A stretch of DNA of 64,000 nucleotides from Sindora glabra (GCA_020226215.1 CM035235.1:70147283-70211282); one strand, 5' to 3'; shown: positions 49,821-62,662, numbered from the stretch's first letter. Numbers and translations: made by a program. The notes: generated by a model from the sequence alone, not told the origin.

Positions 49821-50344
49821 TCATCCAATTTTTTAACTTTCTAAAGTTTTAAATTTTTTTTCCTTATGTTTTGGCCTATTGATCAGGCCTAAATGGGAGA
49901 GACTCAAATATTGGATGCGAGATAAAGGTTGGATGTGCCGCTTGAGAAGTGAAAAATGTTGGATGTTTGAAGTGAGAGACTGGAAAGAATTTTCAGATAA
50001 AAGTTGGACTTTGGATCGGAAATTTTTTTTTTTTTATGATGGTATAATTATATCGGATCTAGATTCTCATTTTTTATATTTTTTAAATATTAAAGAATAA
50101 TTTTTATTTTAAAATTTAGTATTTTTAATGAAATTCATAATTTTAAATAAAAAAGTCTACATTTATTTTTTTCTGAAAATTATCAGTTTTTTCACATAAA
50201 TTAAAAAAAAAAAAAAAGAGTACCTGCTTCCAGTCGTATACGAGAGGCGATGAGTACCATATCCCAATTGCAAATGATATTGTTATAGTGGGACCCACAT
50301 CAATTGTAAAAGAGTGAAATGTCCCTCATCAATTGTAGATGGTC

Positions 50345-51100
50345 GAGGCCCAGACCCCACGCATGTCAAGACATGAGAGTGAGAGACCCACAAGATGAGT
50401 GAGACTCTGATCGGGGGACTCTGACCCCGTTTTCTTTTCTTTCTCCCTATATAAAACAACAATGCAACCATTTCTCCCTATATAAAACAACAACAATTGC
50501 GAGAGTGAGAGAGACCCACAAGATGAGTGAGAGCGAGACTCTGATCGGGGGACTCTGACCCCGTCCTTTTCTTTCTCCCTATATAAAACAACAATGCTTC
50601 GTGAGACTCTGATCGGGGACTCTGACCCCGTCCTTTTCTTTCTCCCTATATAAAACAACAATGCTTCGTGAGACTCTGATCGGGGACTCTGACCCCGTTT
50701 CCTTTTCTTTCTTCCTATATAAAACAACAATGCAACCATTTCTCCCTATATAAAACAACAACAATTGCGAGAGTGAGAGACCCACAAGATGAGTGAGAGT
50801 GAGACCCGTATCCTTTTCTTTCTCCCTATATAAAACAACAATGCAACCATTTTTCTCTATATAAAACAACAACAATTGCGAGAGTGAGAGACCCACAAGA
50901 TGAGTGAGAGCGAGACCCACGAGATGAGAGTGAGACTCTGATCGGAGGGCTCTGACCCCGTTTCCTTTTCTTTCTCCCTATATAAAACAACAATGCAACC
51001 ATTTCTCCCTATATAAAACAACAATTGCGAGAGTGAGAGACCCACAAGATGAGTGATAGCGAGACCCTGATCGGGGGACTCTGACCCCGTTTCCTTTTCT
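50345..51100 (+). repeat. Tandem array of TATA-containing promoter-like units (R2)
   Basis: A unit of about 60-130 bp is repeated. It contains GAGAGTGAGAGACCCACAAG, ACTCTGACCCCGT, a pyrimidine stretch, and CTATATAAAACAACAA. The TATATAAA string occurs ten times, at about 50448, 50479, 50580, 50647, 50716, 50747, 50827, 50858, 50979 and 51010. All are in the same orientation as the downstream ORF. Minus-strand frames here (50283-51193) are by-products of the repeat. Confidence 0.9.
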
Positions 51101-51105
51101 CTCTC

Positions 51106-51114
51106 TATATATAG
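51106..51114 (+). promoter_or_regulatory. Proximal TATA box of the R2 MEGRSK unit
   Basis: TATATATAG after a CTCTCT run, about 63-71 bp before the ATG at 51177. Transcription starting about 30 bp downstream would give a leader of about 40 bases containing CACAACAACCGCAACAATTG. Confidence 0.55.
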
Positions 51115-51176
51115 AGGCCAATTTTGCTGTGTCACAACAACCGCAACAATTGCGAGAGTGAGACTCACAAAAACGG

Positions 51177-51653
51177 ATGGAAGGGCGTAGCAAGCAGGCC
51201 AGCTCCCTTGCTGGGGTAGATAATGCTGCTTATATGCACTCTGCTGGGACTTATTATAGCGCTCCAGGAAGGGTTATGGCTCCACCACCTCAATATGCTG
51301 GTTCAACTGCCCTGGCAGTCCAGCCTGCCCGTTCCTCGTGGTTTCAAAGCTGGTTCGTGAGTCCTTCTATTGAAAATATATCATCCTTTTTCTTTTCTTT
51401 TGTGTCTGCTTATTGTTCTTTTCTTGATTTCACAGTGTTGAAGGTATTCGTTGCGGGAACTGCATATTTGACTGCTTTCAAAATTCAAACATCCTCTCCT
51501 ATTTCTCGTTCGACCAGTGTTGCAGCGGCGGCGGCTTCGAGTTTGCATGCTTCTGACGAGGCCTTTATGTTTAGCTTGTTTTCTTGCTTAGGTGGTGTGG
51601 GCGATGATTTTAAAAGTGGTAGAAATTTCTCTTTTATTCTTAAAAAAATTTAA
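51177..51653 (+). CDS. Unrecognised MEGRSK protein, R2 copy (158 codons unspliced)
   Basis: ATG context CGGATGG, downstream of a TATA box and the TATA array. The first 60 codons (MEGRSKQASS...SSWFQSWF) are hydrophilic, with a Pro/Tyr-rich middle (APPPQYAG). A GTGAGT donor at 51357 opens a T-rich stretch ending in TTTCACAG (51435). That acceptor would bring a stop almost at once; an AG eight bases later (51443) keeps the frame, giving VFVAGTAYLTAFKIQ and about 129 residues in all. Retaining the 87-base intron also stays in frame and gives 158. The second part has a weakly hydrophobic segment and an Ala/Ser run. I do not recognise the family, and more exons may follow. The copy in R3 is identical. 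Confidence 0.45.
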   Translation: MEGRSKQASSLAGVDNAAYMHSAGTYYSAPGRVMAPPPQYAGSTALAVQPARSSWFQSWFVSPSIENISSFFFSFVSAYCSFLDFTVLKVFVAGTAYLTAFKIQTSSPISRSTSVAAAAASSLHASDEAFMFSLFSCLGGVGDDFKSGRNFSFILKKI

Positions 51654-51659
51654 TTTTTC

Positions 51660-52848
51660 ACATAAATACTTGATGATTTATATTTCAACTCATTCTAATT
51701 TTTATCTAGTTTCATCTTTGGATAGGGATGAAATTAAGGCAAAAATACTAATGAGAGGAAAATAGAATTTATTAAGGATTTATGGAAAATTTTTAAAATT
51801 TTTAAGGGGTAAATGAGAATTTCTTAAATAAATAAAAAAATGTTTTGATTTTCCTGATGTTGAAGTTTGTTTAATAATTTAGTGATGCTTGTAATTTTTA
51901 CACAGTTTCCATTTATGTACCGTTTATCTGTATCTAATTATATGTTTCTTATTATTATATTTGTGTGAGATTTGTTAGCTGTTGATTTACAATAATCAAT
52001 ATCCAAAAGTTGAGAAAAATTAAAAATAATAAAATAGAGAAGAAATAATAAAAAATATCTCAGGGCTTCATTCGTTTGATTAATAAAACAAGACGGCTTC
52101 CACAGTACAGACACAGAGTTTCTTGTGAAGTTCATTCATTGGTGCATTGAGTCAGAAGCCAATAAAAACAAGACATAGCAGGCTAAATAAAATAAAATAA
52201 AAACAAGATTTGTGCTTTGCATTCTCCCACCTGTCATCCATGTTTGACCCAGACAAATGGAAAAAACTCAGTGACGTCATTTTATCGGAGTTAAAAGAAG
52301 CACAAAAAACTAAAAACACAGTTCTCAAAGTCATAAAATTGCTTTGGTAACTTTGTCCTGTTTAATAACGAGAGAAAGCAGACCTTTTGGTGCATCGATG
52401 GTTTGATTGAATGAGAAAAAAAAATTAGAGGAGGTAGAAAATTTTATAATTTGGCTTAAGAAAAAATAGAAAAAATTTAAAAATAAAATATTTGATTATA
52501 ATTTTAAAATTTTTCAAATTCTAAATTTTTTTATTTTTTCTTCCATTCAAATTTTACAAAAAATTCTTTTCTTTCTCTCTTATTATCTCTCTTATCAAAT
52601 AAAGGCTAAGTGAGCAAACCATTATTAAATTAATTTTTTGTTTCATTTTGGTTTATATCATTGGTTAAATCGATAACAATTAAGCGATTTTATTGCAAAT
52701 TGGAAAAAAATTGCACCTAAATAATAATTCATGTTATGTGGCCTAAGTGATAAACTGGCAAACAAGGCTGTTGACATTTGTTACCCGATATACATTTGTG
52801 CACACGTAATAAAACCTAAATGAATATAAAATTTAAATAATACATGGG
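51660..52848. other. R2 sequence downstream of the MEGRSK unit, no gene supported
   Basis: Short frames at 51938-52135 and 52152-52334 (both minus) recur identically in R3 but lack known domains. If the MEGRSK unit has further exons they would lie here; I could not define any. Confidence 0.35.
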
Positions 52849-53070
52849 TTGAGTGAGATATTATGCACAAAATCGTATCACGTGAGGGGTGAGGTCCCCA
52901 CCCCTAGCACCAATGCTGGAGCTGCTTCCCATGAACTGATTCAAATGTTATTCCCATTTTCTTGTAGCCCAAGAACTCTCTCCATACTGCTCATCTCACA
53001 ATCACCATTTTATTTTATCAATATTACACAAATTTATGAAATTGAGAACAAAAATAAGTGCAACATTTGA
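52849..53070 (+). other. Conserved 73-codon frame (R2 copy), function unknown
   Basis: Identical to the R3 copy and nearly so to the R1 copy. It lies 1.2 kb downstream of the MEGRSK unit on the same strand in all three repeats, so an exon relation is possible but unproven. Confidence 0.25.
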
Positions 53071-55170
53071 GAGTGATAATTACTTACTTTATTTCATTTT
53101 CATAACACTTATTACATAATCATTCTAGTGTGATTTAAAAGAGAAATTTTTGTATGGTTCAATATCATGTTTTTAATTATATCTAATAGATAAAAAAATA
53201 GTTATTAATTTCTATAAATTTTAATATCTTAAAAATTAAAAATTAAAAAATTAAAATGTATAAATCTCACAAAATTAACTGATAATTAATAAAATTTATA
53301 ATTATTTTTATTTATTAAATATGAGTAAAAATATATAGTAGAATTAGAGGATATAATAATTTTACGTTTAAACGAGCCTTGCTTATCCAATGGGTTTTAC
53401 ATATTCAAAGTCTGCTAGGAACACAGTGAAAGATGTTGACTGAGCAGATCAAAATAAAAGGTAAAGCGCAAAATAACACTCCCCTCGCTACAACATTTTT
53501 AGCGTAGTAAAAGGTCTCCAAAAGGATTCTATGCAGAAAAAATAAATAAATAAATACTCAAAAGGAGGTGTTGCCAAAGAATATTAAGCAAGGTTTGTAT
53601 ATCATAAGAAACATTTTTTTTCAATTTTTGACAATATTTTATAAAAATTATTATATATTCTTGTATTATAAATAATGGTTTTGACCTTCATGTTTATCTA
53701 TTATCTATTCTTTATTAAAGATAACGATTAATATTATTAATGGGGTTTAACCATTATTTATACATTTACGAATGTTGTGCAATATCTTCAACCATTAATC
53801 TTTTGGTTGCTATAAATTTTAAATAAAAATTATAATACAAAAAATGCATAAAAAATTAACATAATAACTAAAAGTTTTAAGAAATACTTGTTCACTCACT
53901 TAAAATTCACACTCACATACTAAAAATTCAATGATAGTAATATTGAGTGCATTTTTAATATTTTAAGAAAATTTTAAATTAACAAAAAATTTTGTAAAAT
54001 CTATCAATCCTTATGATGATGAAATTTGCAATTATATACTATCATCTATATCTTCCAAAAATTCATAAAAAAATACAGGATCGTTATGAACAAATATCCT
54101 TCTAGAGACGTTCTTAATTAGTCGAAAAACACGTAATTCATATATGCATTATTAATAAGAATTAAGATAAATATAAGAAAGATTAAAATAAATATAAAAA
54201 CTTTTTAATGATTGATTTTTTAACAATCCTTTTTTATATTTATTTTAATTTTTATTAATCGAAAATATACGGCTTATATATTTACCGGGTGGCTAAAAAG
54301 TTTTCTACACTTTTAACTCGGAAAGCTTCGATAGATGTAAAACTTATGCTTGGCTATCTTTCTTAGCTTCTTGTTTTGTAATCCAAAGACTCTAGGCCAA
54401 GTCAACTCCGCATGAAAGCCCTAAGAAATACTTGCACAAGCACCGTTTACCACATCATTGTGTTTAAAATTGATAACAACATATAAACTCATGCTCACGT
54501 TGATAGTGTATATCTTAATTGAAGGGATTTAAATTAGATTTATTATTATAGCTAATTTATTTTGATGAAAAATATTTTTTAAATATTAATATATAAAAAA
54601 TATTTTATGTACTCATTGTTAAATATTGATACATCATTTAAACTTAAGCTCACGTTGATAATATATATCTTAATTTAAAGGAATTAAATTTGAATTATTG
54701 TTATGATTCATTTTGATGAAAAATATTCACTATTAAATATAATTATAAAATATTAAAATAAAAAAATATTTCATTTATTTAATATTAAATATGAAATGTG
54801 TTGAAAAAATAATTCTCTTTATTTCAAAAATAAATTTATTTTCTTCTATTATCATGATTTTAGATATTATTTTTTTAATTACAAGTTATACAATATATGT
54901 TATTCCTTTATTAATATACATGCAAATCATTCTTTCTTGATAAAAAATACTTTTTGATGAAATAAATGAAACCTTAATATTAATAAATTTTATATTATCA
55001 TTTATTCATATATTTTCCATTAAAAAAGTTATTCATTTATAGCAAATGTTTACTGTTACATTTTAATGATATATTTTATCATTCTTTTGTTTATTGATAA
55101 CTTACAAAGTTTTACATTAATACTATTATAGAATTGTACAAAGACATCACCACATAGATGCCAATCAAAA
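53071..55170. other. AT-rich R2 DNA, no gene supported
   Basis: Mirror of R1 14680-16775 and R3 58607-60705. It contains the conserved block at about 54270-54460. No reading frame of note. Confidence 0.4.
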
Positions 55171-55173
55171 TTA

Positions 55174-56453
55174 GAGGCCGTTTGGTTCAAATTGGGGAAA
55201 GGGAATGGAATCAGGAAAGGGAATTAGGGGGAAAGGAAAGGAATGACTCCTGATTACCCAATTTGTTTGGTTCAAACAGGAAAGGGAATAAAGTATTTTT
55301 AATTTACTTTATTAATAATTATTACATTAAAAATAATATATTTATAATTATTTTTAAAATAATTATTATAATTATTATCTTATTATTTTTATTTTATTTA
55401 CTAGTATTATAATTTTTATAATTATTTATTATTAATTATTAACATCTTATTAATATTATTTTTATTAATACTCTATTTTAACTATTATTAATATATTAAT
55501 AATAATTAATATTATTATAATAATTTTAATAATTATTATTTATTTAATTATTATTTTTAATATTTATAATTTATTAATATTATTAATTATTAATAATTTA
55601 AAAATATTATAATATTAAAAATAATAATATTAGAAATATTATAACATTATTAATATATTGAACAATATTATAATATTTATTATTTATTTAGTATTTAATA
55701 ATATTATAATATTTTTATTTATTAAACATTAAATATTATTAAAATAATAATTAAATAAATAATTATTATATATTAATAATATTATCAATATTTATTTAAA
55801 AATAAATAATATTAATTTTTAATAAAGTAAAAATATTATAATATTATTACTATAAAATAATTATTTTTTATTTTTTATTATTTATCATAATTATTATTTA
55901 TTAATATTATTAATTTTTTAATAACTTAAAAATATTATAATATTATTAACATAATTAAATAATATTATAATAATTATTTATTTAATATTTAATAAAATTA
56001 TTTATTAAATAAATATTTATAATATTATTAATATATAATAATAATTATTTATTATTTATAATAATTATTACCATAGTTAATTTAATAAATAAATAATTAT
56101 TATAAAATAAATATTTATTATTTATTATTTATTTATTATTATTAATTATTAATATTAAAAAAAATATAATATTATTAATATAATTAAATAATAATAAAAT
56201 ATTTATTATATATTTAATATTTAATAATATTATTAATATATAATAATTATTTAATAATATTATTAAAGAAGATAGGGAAAGGGGAATGGGATTCCCCATG
56301 GAGTGAGGGGAATCACCATTCCCTTAATATGGGGTAATCCCATTAAGGGAAAAAGGAGAAAGGGAATGAATTTTTCTAAACCAAACAAAAATAAAGGGAA
56401 TGAAACCCTGCAATTTCTTTCTCCCTTCTGAAGACCCCGAACCAAACGGCCCC
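55174..56453. mobile_element. Tourist-like element, 1280 bp, R2 copy
   Basis: Terminal inverted repeats GAGGCCGTTTGGTTC and GGGGCCGTTTGGTTC, with TTA on both sides (55171-55173, 56454-56456). The empty site is in R1 at 14676. The ends and TSD fit PIF/Harbinger MITEs. About 1 kb of the interior (55285-56270) is almost pure A/T, made of AATATTATTAAT-like strings. There is no coding capacity; the 66-codon frame at 56263-56463 lies in the terminal region. Confidence 0.85.
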
Positions 56454-56844
56454 TTAATACCAACTTCTACTTTGATATGGTATTATTTTTAAAATCATTA
56501 CAAAATTTAAGATGACAATTCAAATACATGACCAATATTCATTTGGATATGGTCATTTTTTTTTAAAATTATTGAAAAAATTAAGATAATGGTTTAAAAC
56601 ATAATAACATCTACGTGGAAGCAATGATATTTTTAAAATTATTAAAAATTTTGACATATCAATAATTTATTAAACTAATGTTAAAAATAATGTGAACCAT
56701 TATCTCATAAAACACTAACAAATCTTGCACATAAGATATTTTTTAAAATATCAAAATGATAAACATATCATATTACACATTAGTTAATTGTAAAAAAAAT
56801 AACATTAAAAATAATATGAGTAATAGTTTTTATATAAATATGAG

Positions 56845-56845
<1 letters not shown>

Positions 56846-56923
<78 letters not shown>
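56846..56923. repeat. (TA)n tract at the palindrome centre
   Basis: About 39 TA units. Flanks are inverted copies (ATGAGTAATAG on the left, CTATTACTCAT on the right) with small differences next to the tract (GAGCTATATA against GAGCTTAATTATATA). Confidence 0.95.
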
Positions 56924-56928
<5 letters not shown>

Positions 56929-57323
56929 GCTCATATTTATATAAAAAACTATTACTCATATTATTTTTAATGTTATTTTTTTACAATTAACTAATGTGTA
57001 AATATGATATGTTTATCATTTTGATATTTTAAAAAATATCTTATGTGCAAGATTTGTTAGTGTTTTATGAGATAATGGTTCACATTATTTTTAACATTAG
57101 TTTAATAAATTATTGATATGTCAAAATTTTTAATAATTTTAAAAATATCATTGCTTCCACGTAGATGTTATTATATGTTTAAACCATTATCTTAATTTTT
57201 TCAATAATTTTAAAAAAAATATGACCATATCCAAATGAATATTGGTCATGTATTTGAATTGTCATCTTAAATTTTGTAATGATTTTAAAAATAATACCAT
57301 ATCAAAGTAGAAGTTGGTATTAA

Positions 57324-58603
57324 GGGGCCGTTTGGTTCGGGGTCTTCAGAAGGGAGAAAGAAAATTGCAGGGTTTCATTCCCTTTATTTTTGTTTGGTTT
57401 AGAAAAAATTCATTCCCTTTCTCCTTTTTCCCTTAATGGGATTACCCCATTTAAGGGAATGGTGATTCCCCCTCACTCCATGGGGAATCCCATTCCCTTT
57501 CCCTATCTTCTTTAATAATATTATTAAATAATTATTATATATTAATAATATTATTAAATATTAAATATATAATAAATATTTTATTATTATTTAATTATAT
57601 TAATAATATTATATTTTTTAATATTAATAATTAATAATAATAAATAAATAATAAATAATAAATATTTATTTTATAATAATTATTTATTTATTAAATTAAC
57701 TATGGTAATAATTATTATAAATAATAAATAATTATTATTATATATTAATAATATTATAAATATTTATTTAATAAATAATTTTATTAAATATTAAATAAAT
57801 AATTATTATAATATTATTTAATTATGTTAATAATATTATAATATTTTTAAGTTATTAAAAATTAATAATATTAATAAATAATAATTATGATAAATAATAA
57901 AAAATAAAAAATAATTATTTTATATTAATAATATTATAATATTTTTAATTTATTAAAAATTAATATTATTTATTTTTAAATAAATATTGATAATATTATT
58001 AATATATAATAATTATTTATTTAATTATTATTTTAATAATATTAATTTTTAATAAATAAAAATATTATAATATTATTAAATACTAAATAAATAATAAATA
58101 TTATAATATTGTTCAATTATATTAATAATGTTATAATATTTCTAATAATTATTATTTTTAATATTATAATATTTTTAAATTATTAATAATTAATAATATT
58201 AATAAAATTATAAATATTAAAAATAATAATTAAATAAATAATAATTATTAAAATTATTATAATAATATTAATTATTATTAATATATTAATAATAGTTAAA
58301 ATAGAGTATTAATAAAAATAATATTAATAAGATGTTAATAATTAATAATAAATAATTATAAAAATTATAATACTAGTAAATAAAATAAAAATAATAAGAT
58401 AATAATTATAATAATTATTTTAAAAATAATTATAAATATATTATTTTTAATGTAATAATTATTAATAAAGTAAATTAAAAATACTTGATTCCCTTTCCTG
58501 TTTGAACCAAACAAATTGGGTAATCAGGAGTCATTCCTTTCCTTTCCCCCTAATTCCCTTTCCTGATTCCATTCCCTTTCCCCAATTTGAACCAAACGGC
58601 CTC
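57324..58603. mobile_element. Tourist-like element, 1280 bp, R3 copy
   Basis: Mirror copy of 55174-56453 with the same length, ends and TAA duplications (57321-57323, 58604-58606). It was duplicated with the palindrome and is not an independent insertion. Confidence 0.85.
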
Positions 58604-58606
58604 TAA

Positions 58607-60705
58607 TTTTGATTGGCATCTATGTGGTGATGTCTTTGTACAATTCTATAATAGTATTAATGTAAAACTTTGTAAGTTATCAATAAACAAAAGAATGATA
58701 AAATATATCATTAAAATGTAACAGTAAACATTTGCTATAAATGAATAACTTTTTTAATGGAAAATATATGAATAAATGATAATATAAAATTTATTAATAT
58801 TAAGGTTTCATTTATTTCATCAAAAAGTATTTTTTATCAAGAAAGAATGATTTGCATGTATATTAATAAAGGAATAACATATATTGTATAACTTGTAATT
58901 AAAAAAATAATATCTAAAATCATGATAATAGAAGAAAATAAATTTATTTTTGAAATAAAGAGAATTATTTTTTCAACACATTTCATATTTAATATTAAAT
59001 AAATGAAATATTTTTTTATTTTAATATTTTATAATTATATTTAATAGTGAATATTTTTCATCAAAATGAATCATAACAATAATTCAAATTTAATTCCTTT
59101 AAATTAAGATATATATTATCAACGTGAGCTTAAGTTTAAATGATGTATCAATATTTAACAATGAGTACATAAAATATTTTTTATATATTAATATTTAAAA
59201 AATATTTTTCATCAAAATAAATTAGCTATAATAATAAATCTAATTTAAATCCCTTCAATTAAGATATACACTATCAACGTGAGCATGAGTTTATATGTTG
59301 TTATCAATTTTAAACACAATGATGTGGTAAACGGTGCTTGTGCAAGTATTTCTTAGGGCTTTCATGCGGAGTTGACTTGGCCTAGAGTCTTTGGATTACA
59401 AAACAAGAAGCTAAGAAAGATAGCCAAGCATAAGTTTTACATCTATCGAAGCTTTCCGAGTTAAAAGTGTAGAAAACTTTTTAGCCACCCGGTAAATATA
59501 TAAGCCGTATATTTTCGATTAATAAAAATTAAAATAAATATAAAAAAGGATTGTTAAAAAATCAATCATTAAAAGTTTTTATATTTATTTTAATCTTTCT
59601 TATATTTATCTTAATTCTTATTAATAATGCATATATGAATTACGTGTTTTTCGACTAATTAAGAACGTCTCTAGAAGGATATTTGTTCATAACGATCCTG
59701 TATTTTTTTATGAATTTTTGGAAGATATAGATGATAGTATATAATTGCAAATTTCATCATCATAAGGATTGATAGATTTTACAAAATTTTTTGTTAATTT
59801 AAAATTTTCTTAAAATATTAAAAATGCACTCAATATTACTATCATTGAATTTTTAGTATGTGAGTGTGAATTTTAAGTGAGTGAACAAGTATTTCTTAAA
59901 ACTTTTAGTTATTATGTTAATTTTTTATGCATTTTTTGTATTATAATTTTTATTTAAAATTTATAGCAACCAAAAGATTAATGGTTGAAGATATTGCACA
60001 ACATTCGTAAATGTATAAATAATGGTTAAACCCCATTAATAATATTAATCGTTATCTTTAATAAAGAATAGATAATAGATAAACATGAAGGTCAAAACCA
60101 TTATTTATAATACAAGAATATATAATAATTTTTATAAAATATTGTCAAAAATTGAAAAAAAATGTTTCTTATGATATACAAACCTTGCTTAATATTCTTT
60201 GGCAACACCTCCTTTTGAGTATTTATTTATTTATTTTTTCTGCATAGAATCCTTTTGGAGACCTTTTACTACGCTAAAAATGTTGTAGCGAGGGGAGTGT
60301 TATTTTGCGCTTTACCTTTTATTTTGATCTGCTCAGTCAACATCTTTCACTGTGTTCCTAGCAGACTTTGAATATGTAAAACCCATTGGATAAGCAAGGC
60401 TCGTTTAAACGTAAAATTATTATATCCTCTAATTCTACTATATATTTTTACTCATATTTAATAAATAAAAATAATTATAAATTTTATTAATTATCAGTTA
60501 ATTTTGTGAGATTTATACATTTTAATTTTTTAATTTTTAATTTTTAAGATATTAAAATTTATAGAAATTAATAACTATTTTTTTATCTATTAGATATAAT
60601 TAAAAACATGATATTGAACCATACAAAAATTTCTCTTTTAAATCACACTAGAATGATTATGTAATAAGTGTTATGAAAATGAAATAAAGTAAGTAATTAT
60701 CACTC
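58607..60705. other. AT-rich R3 DNA, no gene supported
   Basis: Counterpart of R1 14680-16775. It contains the conserved block at about 59328-59525. Nothing else recognised. Confidence 0.4.
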
Positions 60706-60927
60706 TCAAATGTTGCACTTATTTTTGTTCTCAATTTCATAAATTTGTGTAATATTGATAAAATAAAATGGTGATTGTGAGATGAGCAGTATGGAGAGAG
60801 TTCTTGGGCTACAAGAAAATGGGAATAACATTTGAATCAGTTCATGGGAAGCAGCTCCAGCATTGGTGCTAGGGGTGGGGACCTCACCCCTCACGTGATA
60901 CGATTTTGTGCATAATATCTCACTCAA
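60706..60927 (-). other. Conserved 73-codon frame (R3 copy), function unknown
   Basis: Identical peptide to 52849-53070. See the R1 and R2 copies for what can be said. Confidence 0.25.
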
Positions 60928-62122
60928 CCCATGTATTATTTAAATTTTATATTCATTTAGGTTTTATTACGTGTGCACAAATGTATATCGGGTAACAAAT
61001 GTCAACAGCCTTGTTTGCCAGTTTATCACTTAGGCCACATAACATGAATTATTATTTAGGTGCAATTTTTTTCCAATTTGCAATAAAATCGCTTAATTGT
61101 TATCGATTTAACCAATGATATAAACCAAAATGAAACAAAAAATTAATTTAATAATGGTTTGCTCACTTAGCCTTTATTTGATAAGAGAGATAATAAGAGA
61201 GAAAGAAAAGAATTTTTTGTAAAATTTGAATGGAAGAAAAAATAAAAAAATTTAGAATTTGAAAAATTTTAAAATTATAATCAAATATTTTATTTTTAAA
61301 TTTTTTCTATTTTTTCTTAAGCCAAATTATAAAATTTTCTACCTCCTCTAATTTTTTTTTCTCATTCAATCAAACCATCGATGCACCAAAAGGTCTGCTT
61401 TCTCTCGTTATTAAACAGGACAAAGTTACCAAAGCAATTTTATGACTTTGAGAACTGTGTTTTTAGTTTTTTGTGCTTCTTTTAACTCCGATAAAATGAC
61501 GTCACTGAGTTTTTTCCATTTGTCTGGGTCAAACATGGATGACAGGTGGGAGAATGCAAAGCACAAATCTTGTTTTTATTTTATTTTATTTAGCCTGCTA
61601 TGTCTTGTTTTTATTGGCTTCTGACTCAATGCACCAATGAATGAACTTCACAAGAAACTCTGTGTCTGTACTGTGGAAGCCGTCTTGTTTTATTAATCAA
61701 ACGAATGAAGCCCTGAGATATTTTTTATTATTTCTTCTCTATTTTATTATTTTTAATTTTTCTCAACTTTTGGATATTGATTATTGTAAATCAACAGCTA
61801 ACAAATCTCACACAAATATAATAATAAGAAACATATAATTAGATACAGATAAACGGTACATAAATGGAAACTGTGTAAAAATTACAAGCATCACTAAATT
61901 ATTAAACAAACTTCAACATCAGGAAAATCAAAACATTTTTTTATTTATTTAAGAAATTCTCATTTACCCCTTAAAAATTTTAAAAATTTTCCATAAATCC
62001 TTAATAAATTCTATTTTCCTCTCATTAGTATTTTTGCCTTAATTTCATCCCTATCCAAAGATGAAACTAGATAAAAATTAGAATGAGTTGAAATATAAAT
62101 CATCAAGTATTTATGTGAAAAA

Positions 62123-62599
62123 TTAAATTTTTTTAAGAATAAAAGAGAAATTTCTACCACTTTTAAAATCATCGCCCACACCACCTAAGCAAGAAAACAA
62201 GCTAAACATAAAGGCCTCGTCAGAAGCATGCAAACTCGAAGCCGCCGCCGCTGCAACACTGGTCGAACGAGAAATAGGAGAGGATGTTTGAATTTTGAAA
62301 GCAGTCAAATATGCAGTTCCCGCAACGAATACCTTCAACACTGTGAAATCAAGAAAAGAACAATAAGCAGACACAAAAGAAAAGAAAAAGGATGATATAT
62401 TTTCAATAGAAGGACTCACGAACCAGCTTTGAAACCACGAGGAACGGGCAGGCTGGACTGCCAGGGCAGTTGAACCAGCATATTGAGGTGGTGGAGCCAT
62501 AACCCTTCCTGGAGCGCTATAATAAGTCCCAGCAGAGTGCATATAAGCAGCATTATCTACCCCAGCAAGGGAGCTGGCCTGCTTGCTACGCCCTTCCAT
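62123..62599 (-). CDS. Unrecognised MEGRSK protein, R3 copy (158 codons unspliced)
   Basis: Same peptide as the R2 copy, including donor, T-rich intron-like stretch and acceptors. The two units point toward each other across the palindrome centre, about 11 kb apart. A TATATATA box lies at 62663-62670 upstream, followed further out by the ten-box array. As in R2, the protein family is unknown to me and the exon structure beyond this frame is open. Confidence 0.45.
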   Translation of the reverse strand: MEGRSKQASSLAGVDNAAYMHSAGTYYSAPGRVMAPPPQYAGSTALAVQPARSSWFQSWFVSPSIENISSFFFSFVSAYCSFLDFTVLKVFVAGTAYLTAFKIQTSSPISRSTSVAAAAASSLHASDEAFMFSLFSCLGGVGDDFKSGRNFSFILKKI

Positions 62600-62662
62600 C
62601 CGTTTTTGTGAGTCTCACTCTCGCAATTGTTGCGGTTGTTGTGACACAGCAAAATTGGCCTC

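Larger units (their letters stand above)
40965..56845 (-). repeat. Large repeat copy R2 (inverted)
   Basis: Reverse complement of R1 outside the insertions. It carries the PIF/Harbinger element (44042-48121) and the 1280-bp Tourist-like element (55174-56453), and lacks the copia element and the plastid fragment. From 49775 to the centre it is virtually identical to R3. Confidence 0.85.

Noticed and set aside
50345..51100. CRISPR-like array of direct repeats
   Set aside because: Repeat units are long, variable and without unique spacers, in a plant nuclear setting with no cas genes.
50283..51193. Several minus-strand frames of 60-136 codons in the TATA array (and their mirror at 62583-63493)
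   Set aside because: They are translations of the tandem repeat (recurring LLFYIGR and VVLYREKEK strings), not independent genes.
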